A stretch of 64,000 bases of DNA from Rhodoferax sp. (GCA_030685025.1 JAUXWC010000135.1:1-64000); one strand, 5' to 3'. Numbered from the stretch's first letter, positions 26,876 to 38,204 are shown. The notes: generated by a model not told the origin, from the sequence alone. A program made the numbers and translations.

Positions 26876-28089
26876 ACGACTTGTCCGATCTTGAAGATGG
26901 GGAGGTACATCGACACCACAATGCCACCAATGATGACACCCAGCACGACGATGATGATGGGTTCCATCAGGCTGGAAATACCCGCCACCATGTCATCGAC
27001 CTCTGCTTCATAGAAATCAGCAGCCTTACCCAGCATGTGGTCAATTGAACCTGACTCTTCACCGATGGCGCACATCTGCAAGACCATGGATGGGAACAGA
27101 TTGGTGTTCGTCATAGCCGTCGTGAGGGCGGTGCCCGTTGAGACCTCCTGTTGTATCTTCAAGGTGGCGCTCGCATAGACTGAATTGCCCGACGCACCAC
27201 CGACGGAGTCCAAAGCCTCGACCAGCGGCACACCGGCGGCAAACATGGTTGACAGCGTGCGCGTCCACCGCGCGATGCACGACTTGTCGACCATAGCGCC
27301 GAAGATTGGCATTTTTAGCAGGAGCCGATCCATGAACATCTGGACCTTCTCGCTTCGGCGCCAGGCTTGCATGAAGAAGTAGAAGCCACCGCCAATGCCG
27401 CCAAATATCAGCCACCACCACTTTACAAAGACCTCACTGATGGCCATGACCACCAGGGTCGGTCCCGGTAGATCCGCGCCAAACGACGTGAAGACCTGCT
27501 TGAACGCGGGTATCACGAAAATCATGATCACTGCAACCACCACGAACGCGACCACCAGCACTGAAATCGGATACATCAGGGCGGACTTGATTTTCGACTT
27601 GATGGCTTCGGTCTTCTCCATGTAGACCGCGAGCCGCTCCAGCAATTGGTCCAGAATGCCGGCCTGCTCGCCGGCTTCGACCAGGTTGCAGTACAGGTTG
27701 TCAAAGTAGCGAGGGAACTTGCGAAATGCCACGCTCAGGGACGTCCCGGTTTCGACATCGGTTCGAATGTCATTGAGCAGTTTGGTGACGCTGGGGTTGG
27801 GATTGCCGCGCCCCACGATGTCGAAGGCCTGCAGCAGGGGCACGCCGGCTTTCATCATCGTCGCGAGTTGACGCGTGAAAATGGCCATGTCTTTCGGTTT
27901 GATGGACCGGCCCGCGCTCATTCTGCGCTTCTTGATCTTCGTGGGTGTCACCCCTTGCCGGCGCAACGCGGCCTTGACTTGGTTCTCGCCGGCCGCCCGC
28001 GTTTCGCCACGGACCTGCTTGCCATTGCGGTCCTTGCCCTCCCACTCGTAAACGGACTCTTTGCCGTCCTTCGGTTTTGCACTGGCCAT
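26872..28089 (-). CDS. pilC: Type IV pilus inner-membrane platform protein PilC
   Basis: Platform protein on which PilB and PilT act during pilus assembly. The 405 residues contain two GspF domains, about 75-195 and 275-400, each followed by membrane helices; signatures include FTRQLATMMKAGVPLLQAF and ARWTRTLSTMFAAGVPLVEA. A basic N-terminal part (about 1-70) contains YEWEGKDRNGKQVRGE, typical of PilC. It lies between pilB (20-base gap) and pilD (overlap). Confidence 0.97.
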   Translation of the reverse strand: MASAKPKDGKESVYEWEGKDRNGKQVRGETRAAGENQVKAALRRQGVTPTKIKKRRMSAGRSIKPKDMAIFTRQLATMMKAGVPLLQAFDIVGRGNPNPSVTKLLNDIRTDVETGTSLSVAFRKFPRYFDNLYCNLVEAGEQAGILDQLLERLAVYMEKTEAIKSKIKSALMYPISVLVVAFVVVAVIMIFVIPAFKQVFTSFGADLPGPTLVVMAISEVFVKWWWLIFGGIGGGFYFFMQAWRRSEKVQMFMDRLLLKMPIFGAMVDKSCIARWTRTLSTMFAAGVPLVEALDSVGGASGNSVYASATLKIQQEVSTGTALTTAMTNTNLFPSMVLQMCAIGEESGSIDHMLGKAADFYEAEVDDMVAGISSLMEPIIIVVLGVIIGGIVVSMYLPIFKIGQVV

Positions 28090-28109
28090 ATCTTCCCCTG
28101 CTTTGCTGA

Positions 28110-29843
28110 TTACTCGTTGGTGACGGCGAGCACTTCTTCAAGTGAAGTAACCCCCAGCCTGACTTTGTGCAAGCCGGATCGGCGCAACGACCGTACGCCT
28201 TCACGATTGGCCTGCTCCGCGATGTCCAGGGCGCTTCCGTCGCGCAGGATGATCCGTTGGATCTCCTCGGTGATGGGCATTACTTGATAGATGCCGACGC
28301 GTCCCTTGTAGCCGTTGTTGCACATTGAGCAACCGACAGCACGGTAGCTGACCCAACTACCATCAAGCTCACCATCATTGAACCCAGCGTCCAGCAAGGC
28401 CTTGCGGGGGAGATCCGAGGGTGTCTTGCAATTCGGGCACAGCCGGCGCGCCAACCGTTGCGCGGTGATCAGGATGACGCTGGAGGCGATATTAAACGGC
28501 GCAATACCCATGTTGCGCATGCGCGTCAGTGTGGCTGGCGCGTCATTGGTGTGCAGCGTGGACAGCACCAAGTGGCCGGTTTGCGCTGCCTTGATCGAGA
28601 TGTCAGCAGTTTCAAGGTCCCGGATTTCGCCGACCATGATCACGTCAGGATCCTGGCGCAAGAATGCCCTAAGGGCCACTGCGAAGTTCAATCCAGCCTT
28701 TTCGTTCATGTTGACTTGATTGACGCCGGGCAGGTTGATTTCCGACGGGTCTTCGGCAGTGGCGATATTGACGCCCGGCTTGTTGAGCAGGTTCAGGCAG
28801 GTGTAAAGCGACACGGTCTTGCCGGAGCCGGTTGGGCCAGTGACCAGAATCATTCCATAGGGCCGGCTGATTGCCTGCATCAGGCGCTCTTTTTCAATGG
28901 GCTCGTAGCCCAGGGCGTCAATCCCCAGCTTGGCGCTGCTCGGGTCAAGAATCCGTATTACGATCTTCTCGCCAAACAGCGTCGGAAGCGTACTGACGCG
29001 AAAATCGATGACTCGGTCAGGCCCCACCTTAAGCTTCATCTTGCCATCTTGAGGGACGCGCTTCTCCGAAATATCCATCCGGGAAATGACCTTAATGCGG
29101 GATGCGAGTTTGTCCTTGATGGCGATCGGCGGTGAGGCGATTTCACGCAACTCACCGTCAATCCGAAAGCGGACCCGGTAGTTGTGTTCGTAGGGTTCGA
29201 AGTGCAAGTCAGACGCCCGCATGCTGAACGCATCCAGCAGCATCTTGTGCAGGAACTTGACGACGGGTGCATCCTCGACTTCCGAAACGCTGGCCTCCGC
29301 GGCCTCGGAAGTAGCCTCATCAAAACTGTCATCGAATTCGAAGTCGCCGCCGATGATGTTGTCCATCGTCTCTGACGCGGTGATCGAGGTGGCGGCGACG
29401 ATGCGCGACAGCTTGTCATACTCGGCGATCACCCAGTCCACGCCCATCTGGGTGGCAAACTTGATTTTTTCGGCAGCCTGACTGTCTGACGGATCGGCGG
29501 TCGCAACAATGAGGCGGTTGCTTCGCTTGCTCAGAACAACGATTCGGTAGGCCTGGCAAATTTTTGGATCCAGGAGATCCTTTGGCGCGCGCTGAAGGTC
29601 AATTGCGTCGACGTCGACCAAGGGCGCGGCAAACGCCGTTGACATGGTGTGGGCCAAGTCCGCTGCGGATACAGCCCCCGATCCAGTCAATTCAGCGATG
29701 AAGCTGGTTCGGCTGGCCTCGGCCTTGCGGTAGATTTCCTCAGCCGATTTTTGTCCGAGCTTGCCCGCCAATATCAGCGCGCGACCCAATCCCGGCAGGG
29801 CCATGGCGGGGGAGTCTCGATGGGTTGTGTCAACGGCGGCCAT
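28110..29843 (-). CDS. pilB: Type IV pilus extension ATPase PilB
   Basis: Hexameric ATPase powering pilus extension. From MAAVDTTHRDSPAMALPGLG it has 577 residues; sequence before this ATG in the same frame is not PilB-like. An N-terminal MshEN-type domain is at about 20-150. The ATPase core has Walker A GPTGSGKT near 334, the Asp box with DLHFEPYEHNYRVRFRIDG, Walker B with DVIMVGEIRD, and the His box GHLVLSTLHTND. The C-terminal zinc site uses CPNC near 467 and CSMC near 506. It heads the pilBCD-coaE-zapD-yacG run. Confidence 0.97.
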   Translation of the reverse strand: MAAVDTTHRDSPAMALPGLGRALILAGKLGQKSAEEIYRKAEASRTSFIAELTGSGAVSAADLAHTMSTAFAAPLVDVDAIDLQRAPKDLLDPKICQAYRIVVLSKRSNRLIVATADPSDSQAAEKIKFATQMGVDWVIAEYDKLSRIVAATSITASETMDNIIGGDFEFDDSFDEATSEAAEASVSEVEDAPVVKFLHKMLLDAFSMRASDLHFEPYEHNYRVRFRIDGELREIASPPIAIKDKLASRIKVISRMDISEKRVPQDGKMKLKVGPDRVIDFRVSTLPTLFGEKIVIRILDPSSAKLGIDALGYEPIEKERLMQAISRPYGMILVTGPTGSGKTVSLYTCLNLLNKPGVNIATAEDPSEINLPGVNQVNMNEKAGLNFAVALRAFLRQDPDVIMVGEIRDLETADISIKAAQTGHLVLSTLHTNDAPATLTRMRNMGIAPFNIASSVILITAQRLARRLCPNCKTPSDLPRKALLDAGFNDGELDGSWVSYRAVGCSMCNNGYKGRVGIYQVMPITEEIQRIILRDGSALDIAEQANREGVRSLRRSGLHKVRLGVTSLEEVLAVTNE

Positions 29844-29898
29844 AGCCCTGAATGGTATCGCTTGAAAAGGAGATGGGGCGATCATCGCTGATTGCCCG

Positions 29899-29914
29899 TT
29901 CGATGTAAATCGAA
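29899..29914. repeat. Perfect 16-base palindrome upstream of pilB
   Basis: TTCGAT (29899-29904) and ATCGAA (29909-29914) are perfect inverted repeats around GTAA, 56 bases before the pilB start. It could be an operator half-site pair or chance. No convincing -10/-35 pair was found in the 135 bases between pilB and tRNA-Pro. Confidence 0.3.
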
Positions 29915-29978
29915 AGGGACTCCGAACGACTTCAGGGGACGCCGATTGACAACAGATTTGGGTCGACATTGCGCCCAA

Positions 29979-30055
29979 TGGTCGGGGTGAGAGGATTCGA
30001 ACCTCCGGCCTCTACGTCCCGAACGTAGCGCTCTACCAGGCTAAGCTACACCCCG
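29979..30055 (-). tRNA. tRNA-Pro (anticodon CGG)
   Basis: A 77-base cloverleaf on the reverse strand, CCA encoded. The acceptor stem pairs CGGGGTG with CACCCCG. The anticodon stem CTACG/CGTAG carries the loop TTCGGGA, with anticodon CGG at 30019-30021. The T arm is GGAGG-TTCGAAT-CCTCT, normal apart from the end pair. It lies between pilB and ispB, 28 bases after the ispB stop, and may be cut from an ispB read-through transcript. Confidence 0.96.
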
Positions 30056-30083
30056 TTTTGGAGCGGCGCATTGAGGTGAACCC

Positions 30084-31067
30084 TCAGTGTTGGCGCTCCA
30101 GAAGCTGAGCCGCCAATTGTATCAAACACTTCGCGTGCGCCGTGTCCGGCAGGCGGCTGGCCTCGGTGATGGCGTGTCTTGCTTCTGCCGCCGCGGCGAG
30201 CCTGGCGACTTGCAGTGCCCCGGTTTCATGCACGATGCGGATAACCTCTTCAAGCATTCCGACGTCACCGCGCTCAATTGCCAGTTGAATCGTCTTGCAT
30301 TGACTGCTCGTGCCTCGTTGCATCGCCGATATGAGCGGCAGTGTCGCTTTGCCTTCGCGCAGGTCGTCACCCAGATTCTTGCCCAAGACGCTGGCGTCCC
30401 CGGTGTAGTCAAGCACATCGTCGATGACCTGAAAGGCGGTTCCAAGCGCCTGGCCATAGTTCGCGCAGGCGTTCTCCATCTCGGTGTTGGCATTGGCCAG
30501 GATGGCGCCAACCCTGGCGCTGGCCTCAAAGAGCTTGGCCGTCTTGGACCGAATCACCTGCAGGTATCCAGCTTCGTCCAGTCCGGCGTTGTGCATGTTC
30601 ATCAACTGCAGAACCTCGCCTTCGGCGATCACGTTGGTGGCGTCGGCCAGTACCGCCATGATGCGCATGTCTTGCGCCTGGACCATCATTTGGAACGCCC
30701 GGGAATACAAGAAATCACCTACCAGCACACTGGCCGGGTTACCAAATGTTTCATTCGCTGTGGCGTTGCCGCGACGCATGGTTGAAGCGTCGACCACATC
30801 GTCATGGAGGAGAGTCGCCGTGTGGATGAACTCCACCACTGCGGCAAGGTTGAATCGTTGTTCTCCCTGGTACCCCAGTGCGCCGCAGGTCAGTAACAGC
30901 AGTGACGGGCGTAGACGCTTGCCGCCCGCCGCGATGATGTAGCGCGAGACGTTACCCACCAGGGGTACACCGGACTGGAGTCGTTGGGCGATGACGCGGT
31001 CGACCGCCTCCATGTCCGCAGCGATGATGGCGAGTGGCTCAGCCGAATGGGATGGGTTGGACTGCAA
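30084..31067 (-). CDS. ispB: Polyprenyl (octaprenyl) diphosphate synthase
   Basis: Elongates farnesyl diphosphate with isopentenyl diphosphate to make the side chain of ubiquinone. It has 327 residues. The two aspartate-rich motifs are in ATLLHDDVVDAS and FQVIDDVLDYTG. GGKRLRPSLLLL binds isopentenyl diphosphate. Chain length (C40) is the norm in Betaproteobacteria but cannot be proved from sequence. It is divergent from rplU, as commonly in Proteobacteria, and complements ubiE, ubiJ and ubiB in this window. Confidence 0.95.
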   Translation of the reverse strand: MQSNPSHSAEPLAIIAADMEAVDRVIAQRLQSGVPLVGNVSRYIIAAGGKRLRPSLLLLTCGALGYQGEQRFNLAAVVEFIHTATLLHDDVVDASTMRRGNATANETFGNPASVLVGDFLYSRAFQMMVQAQDMRIMAVLADATNVIAEGEVLQLMNMHNAGLDEAGYLQVIRSKTAKLFEASARVGAILANANTEMENACANYGQALGTAFQVIDDVLDYTGDASVLGKNLGDDLREGKATLPLISAMQRGTSSQCKTIQLAIERGDVGMLEEVIRIVHETGALQVARLAAAAEARHAITEASRLPDTAHAKCLIQLAAQLLERQH

Positions 31068-31158
31068 GAAGATATACCGGAAATGTACCGCGATTATAGG
31101 AAAGCGGCGGAGACGCTCTCTGGCCGTACTATGACTGTGATGGGGTTTGGTGCGCTCA

Positions 31159-31198
31159 TGCTATACTCCAAGGCTCTGTGAAAATTCGTTCTCAGAGC
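31159..31198 (+). promoter_or_regulatory. Extended -10 promoter and leader hairpin of rplU
   Basis: TGCTATACT (31159-31167) is an extended -10 element with a near-consensus hexamer; no good -35 is seen, which is tolerated with TGn. Directly behind it, GCTCTG (31173-31178) pairs with CAGAGC (31193-31198) across an A/T-rich loop, 20 bases before the rplU ATG. The hairpin would be in the message leader and could be the place of autogenous control by L21. That role is inference. Confidence 0.55.
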
Positions 31199-31218
31199 TA
31201 AACATAGTAGAGGTCAAT

Positions 31219-31530
31219 ATGTACGCGGTCATAAAAACCGGTGGCAAACAGTATCGAGTTGCTGCCGGCGAAAAAATTAAAGTAGAACAGATTGCTGCGG
31301 ACGTAGGCCAAGAGATTGTGATCGACCAGGTTCTGGCCGTCGGAAACGGCGCCGAGCTCAAGGTGGGTACGCCCTTGGTGTCCGGTGCAACGGTCAAAGT
31401 CACAGTGGTGGCGCACGGCAAGCACGACAAGGTCAGCATCTTCAAGATGCGCCGTCGCAAGCATTACCAGAAACGTCAGGGTCACCGCCAACAGTTCACG
31501 GAACTGCTGGTGGGCGACATTGCCGCATAA
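31219..31530 (+). CDS. rplU: 50S ribosomal protein L21
   Basis: Large-subunit protein that contacts 23S rRNA. It has 103 residues: [20 protein letters not shown] at the start and the C-terminal RNA-binding signature [16 protein letters not shown]. The ATG at 31219 is set by conservation; the in-frame sequence to its left is leader. It is followed by rpmA after 12 bases, then obgE, the typical order. Confidence 0.98.
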   Translation: MYAVIKTGGKQYRVAAGEKIKVEQIAADVGQEIVIDQVLAVGNGAELKVGTPLVSGATVKVTVVAHGKHDKVSIFKMRRRKHYQKRQGHRQQFTELLVGDIAA

Positions 31531-31542
31531 GGAGCAGCAGTC

Positions 31543-31800
31543 ATGGCACAGAAAAAAGGCGGCGGCTCTACGCGAAATGGGCGCGACTCCCAGCCAAAGA
31601 TGCTTGGCGTCAAGGCTTTCGGTGGTGAACTGATCAGCGCAGGCTCGATTATCGTGCGCCAGCGTGGGACCAAGTTTCATCCTGGCACCAACGTTGGCAT
31701 TGGCAAGGATCACACCTTGTTTGCGCTCGTTGATGGACACGTTTCGTTTGCCATCAAGGGCATGCTCAACAAGCACACGGTGAGTGTCACGACGGCTTAG
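31543..31800 (+). CDS. rpmA: 50S ribosomal protein L27
   Basis: Large-subunit protein whose N-terminus reaches the peptidyl-transferase centre. It has 85 residues, starting [19 protein letters not shown], and includes [17 protein letters not shown]. No Firmicutes-type cleavable leader is present. A terminator-like hairpin follows the stop by about 20 bases. Confidence 0.98.
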   Translation: MAQKKGGGSTRNGRDSQPKMLGVKAFGGELISAGSIIVRQRGTKFHPGTNVGIGKDHTLFALVDGHVSFAIKGMLNKHTVSVTTA

Positions 31801-31820
31801 GTCTTTGATGACTCCTGTGG

Positions 31821-31847
31821 AAACCCTGCGTCTGACGCGGGGTTTTT
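31821..31847 (+). terminator. Rho-independent terminator after rpmA
   Basis: AACCCTGCGT and ACGCGGGGTT form a ten-pair stem with one T-G wobble and a three-base loop, followed by a run of T. It would end rplU-rpmA and partly isolate obgE. The remaining 114 bases to obgE show no clear promoter. Confidence 0.8.
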
Positions 31848-31937
31848 CGTTTGTAGACTCTGGAAATCTGTCGAGCAAGCCATTTCGGACGAACCAGGTT
31901 GCAGTTGCGCGACACGGCGCAGCGGCCATGGGACTGA

Positions 31938-33029
<1,092 letters not shown>

Positions 33030-33085
33030 CACCAACTTTCAATCCACTGCCTTGCCAGCACCAACGCTTTGAGGGCCAAGCCAAG

Positions 33086-34222
33086 ATGACAATGGATTCT
33101 CAATCGAATGAGTTGCGCGACGCCAAACGCATCGTGGTCAAGGTTGGTTCGAGTTTGGTCACGAACGAGGGCCGCGGGCTTGATGAGGTGGCAATTGGTG
33201 AGTGGTGCCGCCAGATGTCCCGACTGGTACATGATGGGCGCGAACTGATCATGGTTTCCAGCGGGGCCATTGCCGAGGGCATGAAGCGGCTCGGCTGGAC
33301 CACCCGACCGCACGAAGTCCACGAACTGCAGGCCGCCGCCGCCGTCGGGCAAATGGGCCTGGCTCAGATGTACGAGACCAAGTTGCGTGAACATGGCTTG
33401 GGCAGTGCGCAAGTTCTGCTCACGCACGCCGACCTGGCTGATCGGGAGCGCTATCTCAATGCGCGTTCAACGCTCTTGACGCTTCTTAAACTGGGCATTC
33501 TGCCGGTCATCAACGAGAACGACACCGTTGTCAATGACGAGATCAAGTTTGGTGACAACGACACCTTGGGCGCTCTGGTCGCCAATCTCGTGGAGGCCGA
33601 CGCATTGGTGATTCTCACAGACCAGAAGGGCCTGTACACGGCCGATCCAAGGAAGGACCCCGCAGCCCAGTTGGTCCGCCGGGCCAAGTCGGGCGACCCC
33701 ATGCTGGAGGCGATGGCGGGGGGAGCGGGTTCCAGCCTGGGCCGAGGCGGGATGATCACGAAGATACTGGCCGCCAAGCGGGCCGCCGGGTCCGGCGCAT
33801 CGACCGTGATTGCGTGGGGTCGTGAGCCTGACGCGCTGTTGCGCCTGGCTCAAGGTCACTCAATTGGGACGTTGTTGGTCGCCCAGACCCAGAAGACCCA
33901 GGCGCGAAAACAATGGATCTCGGATCATCTTCAGTTGCGCGGTGCGGTTGTGGTCGACGCGGGTGCTGCTGCGAAACTCCTAACTGAGGGAAAGAGCTTG
34001 CTGACGATTGGAATGACTGCGGTGGAGGGCGATTTCTCGCGAGGCGACGTGATCGCGGTGCGCGAGACCGACGGTGGGGAGATCGCGCGCGGATTGGCCA
34101 ACTACGCCAGTGTCGAGGCCAGGCTGATCTGCCGCAAGCCATCGAGCGAGATCGAGCGAATACTGGGCTACGTGGCCGAGCCTGAAATGGTGCACCGTGA
34201 CAACATGGTCTTGAGCAAATAG
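33086..34222 (+). CDS. proB: Glutamate 5-kinase with PUA domain
   Basis: ATP-dependent first step of proline synthesis from glutamate, feedback-inhibited by proline in studied members. It has 378 residues from the ATG at 33086 (another is two codons on; a TTG overlapping the obgE stop is less likely). The kinase domain shows [26 protein letters not shown] and [28 protein letters not shown] is also conserved. A PUA domain begins at about residue 290. The gene ends convergent with the CNP1-like gene. Confidence 0.97.
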   Translation: MTMDSQSNELRDAKRIVVKVGSSLVTNEGRGLDEVAIGEWCRQMSRLVHDGRELIMVSSGAIAEGMKRLGWTTRPHEVHELQAAAAVGQMGLAQMYETKLREHGLGSAQVLLTHADLADRERYLNARSTLLTLLKLGILPVINENDTVVNDEIKFGDNDTLGALVANLVEADALVILTDQKGLYTADPRKDPAAQLVRRAKSGDPMLEAMAGGAGSSLGRGGMITKILAAKRAAGSGASTVIAWGREPDALLRLAQGHSIGTLLVAQTQKTQARKQWISDHLQLRGAVVVDAGAAAKLLTEGKSLLTIGMTAVEGDFSRGDVIAVRETDGGEIARGLANYASVEARLICRKPSSEIERILGYVAEPEMVHRDNMVLSK

Positions 34223-34232
34223 CCCGACCCAA

Positions 34233-34736
34233 TCAGCGCGGATCCGGTTTCCAGTACCTCAGTTTCTTGACAAGCGCGCCGGCCGAGTCAGCGCCCACCG
34301 TGCGGCCCGAGCAGACTCCCTGGCGTGCCAATGCCATCGCGTGTGCCGTAACTGCGTTGCCGCCCTGTAGCGGACGCCATTGCGGCTCCGAGACGGGGGC
34401 CCACTGACCTGCGGCATTTTGCCGTGCATAGGTCTTTACTTCACTGCTGGCGCAGCGGATGCCCTCATACATGACGTTTCGAACGCCGGTGGTGCTTGAG
34501 GCGACCATGACGTATCGAACTACGCCATCTCGTGTGATCGTCAAGGTGTTGGGGTCGACGCCATATTGAAGCGCCGCGTTGGCGGGCATCGCAATCGGCA
34601 CGAGCCCCGTGTCACTGAAGGCTGGCGCAAGTGGGGCGTCGGACTCCTGCCAGTCCACGCCGGGCGTGGGTGCTTGGCCAATTGCTGCAGTCCAGCCAGT
34701 GAGCAGAATCAACAAAAGCAGAAATTTAGAACGCAC
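34233..34736 (-). CDS. CNP1-like exported protein
   Basis: A 167-residue protein with a signal peptide ([20 protein letters not shown]) from a GTG start that overlaps the rppH stop by 11 bases. A longer in-frame reading would overlap rppH fully and is rejected. The mature part, with [34 protein letters not shown] and [14 protein letters not shown], matches CNP1-like proteins of Betaproteobacteria (first described as an immunogenic Neisseria protein). Function is unknown; periplasmic location is predicted. Confidence 0.8.
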   Translation of the reverse strand: MRSKFLLLLILLTGWTAAIGQAPTPGVDWQESDAPLAPAFSDTGLVPIAMPANAALQYGVDPNTLTITRDGVVRYVMVASSTTGVRNVMYEGIRCASSEVKTYARQNAAGQWAPVSEPQWRPLQGGNAVTAHAMALARQGVCSGRTVGADSAGALVKKLRYWKPDPR

Positions 34737-35382
34737 GGGTGTGCCCCGTGGAATCGACCGGGAAGCTGGTGCTCGGGTCCGGTTCGAAGCTGGCGCCTGG
34801 CGGGAGTTCCAGGGCGCCTGCGGCACCGATTCCGTGACCATGCGGCGCCATCAAGCCGGCCGAGTCGCGTGCTCGACTGCCCTGACGCAAGAATCGGTTT
34901 CGCTGGTCATGGCGCGGCAGGAATCGCGCGAGCTCGGTCAGCGCCATTTCATAGACGCCGCGTTTGAACTCCACCACTGCATCCAAGGGTACCCAATAGT
35001 CGTTCCACCGCCAGGCATCGAACTCTGGATGATCGGTGGCGCGCAGGTTCAAGTCCCAGTCGTGACCGGTCAATTGCAGCAGATACCATATCTGCTTCTG
35101 CCCCTTGTAATGCCCGCGCGCATCGCGGCGAATGAAGCGGTCCGGCACCTCGTAGCGCAACCAGTCTCGGGTCCGGGCCACAATGCAGACGTGCTCCGGT
35201 TGGAGCCCCACTTCCTCATGGAGTTCTCGAAACATGGCTTGCTCGGGGGTTTCACCCCGATCAATGCCACCCTGCGGAAACTGCCATGAGTGGGTACGAA
35301 TGCGCTTGCCCCAGAATACCTGATTCTTCTGGTTGAGCAGGACGATGCCGACGTTCGGCCGAAAGCCGTCCCGGTCAAGCAT
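34726..35382 (-). CDS. rppH: RNA pyrophosphohydrolase (Nudix)
   Basis: Removes pyrophosphate from the 5' end of messages and so opens them to RNase E decay. It has 218 residues from [20 protein letters not shown]; RppH of E. coli is 176, the surplus being a poorly conserved C-terminal tail. The Nudix box is [20 protein letters not shown], with the typical HSWQFPQGG before it and [12 protein letters not shown] after. It is divergent from proS, as in many Betaproteobacteria, and has its own promoter at 35412-35440. Confidence 0.95.
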   Translation of the reverse strand: MLDRDGFRPNVGIVLLNQKNQVFWGKRIRTHSWQFPQGGIDRGETPEQAMFRELHEEVGLQPEHVCIVARTRDWLRYEVPDRFIRRDARGHYKGQKQIWYLLQLTGHDWDLNLRATDHPEFDAWRWNDYWVPLDAVVEFKRGVYEMALTELARFLPRHDQRNRFLRQGSRARDSAGLMAPHGHGIGAAGALELPPGASFEPDPSTSFPVDSTGHTRAF

Positions 35383-35411
35383 AATCAAACCCCAATTTTT
35401 AAACTGAGACC

Positions 35412-35440
35412 ATTATGCACAGCGCGCGCCGTGCTTTCAA
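35412..35440 (-). promoter_or_regulatory. Sigma-70 type promoter for rppH
   Basis: Read on the reverse strand, TTGAAA (35435-35440) and CATAAT (35412-35417) are 17 bases apart and end 29 bases before the rppH ATG. The match and spacing are good for a housekeeping promoter. No equal signal for proS was found on the other strand. Confidence 0.65.
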
Positions 35441-35473
35441 TGGGACCAGACCCCAGCCGGATCCAGCGACCCC

Positions 35474-37219
35474 ATGAAAGCCTCCCAGTTCCTAATCACG
35501 ACCCTCAAGGAAGCCCCGTCCGACGCTGAGATCGTCAGCCACAAATTGATGATACGTGCGGGCATGATCAAGAAGCTGGGCGCTGGTATCTACAGCTACC
35601 TGCCCATGGGGCTGCGGGTGATCCGCAAGGTCGAAGCGATTGTGCGCGAGGAGATGAATCGCGCTGGGGCGGTGGAGCTGACGATGCCGGTGGTGCAGCC
35701 AGCCGAGCTGTGGCAAGAAACCGGCCGTTTTGAGAGCAATGGTCCGGAACTGCTACGCATCAAGGATCGACATGAGCGTGATTACATCGTTCAGCCAACC
35801 AGCGAAGAAGTGATCACTGACATTGCCAGGCAGGAGTTTCGCAGCTACAAACAACTTCCGAAGAACCTGTACCAGATCCAGACGAAGTTTCGCGACGAGC
35901 GCCGGCCCCGCTTTGGGCTCATGCGAAGCCGCGAGTTCACCATGAAGGATGCCTATAGCTTTGATCGGGATCTGGCGGGCGCCAAGACTAGCTATCGAAT
36001 CATGAGCGATGCGTATCGCCGCATATTTGACCGGTTTGGATTGCGCTACCGGGCGGTGGCTGCCGACAGTGGTGCTATCGGTGGCGATGTCAGCGAAGAG
36101 TTCCAGGTGATCGCCGCGACCGGCGAGGACGCCATCGTGTTTTGCCCGAACAGTCAATACGCAGCCAACATGGAGAAGGCCGAGGCGCTGGCGCCAGCCG
36201 GACCACGCCCGGAGGCGACGCAAACGATGACCAAGACCGCCACGCCGGGCAAGAGTACTTGTGCCGAGGTGGCTGAGTTGCTGGGATTGCCGTTGGCGCG
36301 CACGGTCAAGTCGCTGGTCCTGGCCACGGACCAGCTCATCGAGCGAGGGGAACCAGGCAAGACGCAGGTCTGGCTGCTGCTATTGCGCGGCGACCACGAT
36401 ATGAACGAGATCAAGGTCGGCAAGTTGTCGGGCCTGGACGCAGGCTACCGTTTTGCGACCTTGCCCGAGATTGAAGATCATTTTGGCTGTCAACCTGGCT
36501 ATTTGGGTCCGGTTGGCTTGAAGAAGCCGGTAAAGCTGGTGGTCGACCGCGAAGTGGCCGTTATGGGTGACTGGATTTGCGGCGCCAACGAGTCGGGCTA
36601 TCACATCACGGGCGTGAACTGGGGTCGTGACCTAGGCGAGCCCGACGTGGTGGCCGACATTCGCAATGTCGTGGCAGGCGATGCTTCACCCGATGGCCAG
36701 GGTTTGCTTGCGGTCGAGCGCGGCATCGAGGTTGGTCACGTGTTTGTCTTGGGCACCAAGTACAGCAAGCCCATGAATGCAACCTTTCTGGATGTCAACG
36801 GCAAGCCGCAATTCATGGAAATGGGCTGCTATGGCATAGGTATCACGCGGCTACCCGCCGCTGCCATCGAACAGAACCACGACGAGCGCGGCATCATCTG
36901 GCCTGACGCCATTGCACCCTTCACCGTTGTGCTGTGCCCGATCGGCCCCGACCGTAGTCCCGATGTGAAAGCGGCTGCCGAGAGGCTGTATGCGGACTTG
37001 TTGGTTGCCGGCGTGGATGTCATCCTGGACGACAGGGGTGAGCGCCCGGGCGCCATGTTCGCCGACTGGGAACTGATCGGTGTTCCCCATCGCGTGACCA
37101 TCGGCGAGCGCACGCTGAAGGAAGGTCAGGTGGAGTACCAGCATCGTCGTGATGCGCAGGCCAGCAAGGTGCCCGTGGAGGACGTGTTGGCGCTACTCAG
37201 GTCCAAACTGGTGGCATGA
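35474..37219 (+). CDS. proS: Prolyl-tRNA synthetase, bacterial type
   Basis: Class II synthetase charging tRNA-Pro. The 581 residues are the long bacterial form with an INS/YbaK-like editing domain at about 225-400 that clears Ala-tRNA-Pro. The start is [20 protein letters not shown]. Motif 1 is near [14 protein letters not shown], motif 2 in [20 protein letters not shown], and motif 3 in [16 protein letters not shown]. The anticodon-binding domain forms the C-terminus ([11 protein letters not shown]). Its stop overlaps the start of a lytic transglycosylase gene (ATGA). Confidence 0.98.
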   Translation: MKASQFLITTLKEAPSDAEIVSHKLMIRAGMIKKLGAGIYSYLPMGLRVIRKVEAIVREEMNRAGAVELTMPVVQPAELWQETGRFESNGPELLRIKDRHERDYIVQPTSEEVITDIARQEFRSYKQLPKNLYQIQTKFRDERRPRFGLMRSREFTMKDAYSFDRDLAGAKTSYRIMSDAYRRIFDRFGLRYRAVAADSGAIGGDVSEEFQVIAATGEDAIVFCPNSQYAANMEKAEALAPAGPRPEATQTMTKTATPGKSTCAEVAELLGLPLARTVKSLVLATDQLIERGEPGKTQVWLLLLRGDHDMNEIKVGKLSGLDAGYRFATLPEIEDHFGCQPGYLGPVGLKKPVKLVVDREVAVMGDWICGANESGYHITGVNWGRDLGEPDVVADIRNVVAGDASPDGQGLLAVERGIEVGHVFVLGTKYSKPMNATFLDVNGKPQFMEMGCYGIGITRLPAAAIEQNHDERGIIWPDAIAPFTVVLCPIGPDRSPDVKAAAERLYADLLVAGVDVILDDRGERPGAMFADWELIGVPHRVTIGERTLKEGQVEYQHRRDAQASKVPVEDVLALLRSKLVA

Positions 37220-37851
37220 GTTTTTCCGGCACAATTACCAGGAGAAGGTCCCTCACAGTATTGCTGGCCGCCATCGGTTTGCTATCTATTCGGGAGCAAG
37301 CGCAGGCGGGCGGTCAATTGGAGGAACCCTTGGTGGACTCGGTGCGAACGGCACTGAGTTCCGCAATTGCCAATCACGCCCCGCCGATCCCCGAGTTCAC
37401 GGATACCGAATCGCGGTTGAAATACCTGCGCTGGCTTGGCGCCGCGAGCGACCGGTTGAAGAGGAAGAAGCCGGAATGGAATGTGCGCCGGGAATTCCTC
37501 CAGACCGTCTGGTATGAAAGCAAGCGTGCTGGCCTGGACGTGGCGCTGGTGATGGGGCTGGTGCAAGTTGAGAGCAATTTCCGCAAGTTCGCCGTGTCGC
37601 GCGTCGGCGCGCGCGGCTACATGCAGGTGATGCCGTTTTGGACCCGGGTTCTGGGCGACGGGGATGCGTCACGGCTGTTTCACCTGCAGACCAACTTGCG
37701 CTTTGGCTGCGTGATCCTGCGCCACTACCTGGACCGCGAACGAGGCGACCTGTTCCTAGCCCTCGGCCGTTACAACGGCTCGCGCGGACAGGCCCCCTAT
37801 CCCAACGCCGTGTTAGCGGCGCGCAGGCAGTGGGATATCGCGGCGAGCTGA
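37216..37851 (+). CDS. Lytic transglycosylase, SLT domain
   Basis: Cuts the glycan strands of peptidoglycan, leaving 1,6-anhydro ends. It has 211 residues with a basic N-terminus and a signal peptide to about residue 31 ([16 protein letters not shown]). The SLT fold lies at about 90-205: [20 protein letters not shown] contains the catalytic glutamate, then GYMQVMPFW and LALGRYNGS. The ATG overlaps the proS stop, so it may depend on proS translation. It converges on grxD. Confidence 0.93.
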   Translation: MSFSGTITRRRSLTVLLAAIGLLSIREQAQAGGQLEEPLVDSVRTALSSAIANHAPPIPEFTDTESRLKYLRWLGAASDRLKRKKPEWNVRREFLQTVWYESKRAGLDVALVMGLVQVESNFRKFAVSRVGARGYMQVMPFWTRVLGDGDASRLFHLQTNLRFGCVILRHYLDRERGDLFLALGRYNGSRGQAPYPNAVLAARRQWDIAAS

Positions 37852-37877
37852 GACTGCCGCACGGATCGCGGTGGCGA

Positions 37878-38204
37878 TCAGTTTGCTGCGGGATGGATCA
37901 ATTGCTGCAATTCTCCGTTTTCATACATCTCCATCATGATGTCTGAACCGCCAACGAACTCACCGTTGAGGTAAAGCTGGGGGATGGTCGGCCAGTTGCT
38001 GTATTCCTTGATGCCTTGGCGGATACCGTCGTCTTCCAGCACGTTGACGGTCTTGATGTCCTTGGGTTCGACACCGCATGCCTTGAGCAATTGGATGGCT
38101 CGACCAGAAAAACCGCACTGCGGGAAAGTGGCCGTGCCTTTCATGAAAAGCAGTACGGGGCTGGATTTGACCAGTTCATCAATGCGTTGTTGAGCGTCGC
38201 TCAT
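37878..38204 (-). CDS. grxD: Monothiol glutaredoxin Grx4 type
   Basis: CGFS-type glutaredoxin of 108 residues, which holds and delivers [2Fe-2S] clusters. The active motif is FPQCGFSGRA, followed by SNWPTIPQLYLNGEFVGGSD with the glutathione-binding TVP-like turn. It begins MSDAQQRIDELVKSSPVLLF. It converges on the transglycosylase gene and diverges from the SlyD-type isomerase, with 150 bases between the two starts. No strong promoter motif was recognised there. Confidence 0.96.
   Translation of the reverse strand: MSDAQQRIDELVKSSPVLLFMKGTATFPQCGFSGRAIQLLKACGVEPKDIKTVNVLEDDGIRQGIKEYSNWPTIPQLYLNGEFVGGSDIMMEMYENGELQQLIHPAAN

Noticed and set aside
37275..37312. GCTATCTATTC followed by AAGCGCAGGCGGG in the transglycosylase signal peptide, a possible further repeat copy
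   Set aside because: Only the first five bases match the core well; too weak to count.
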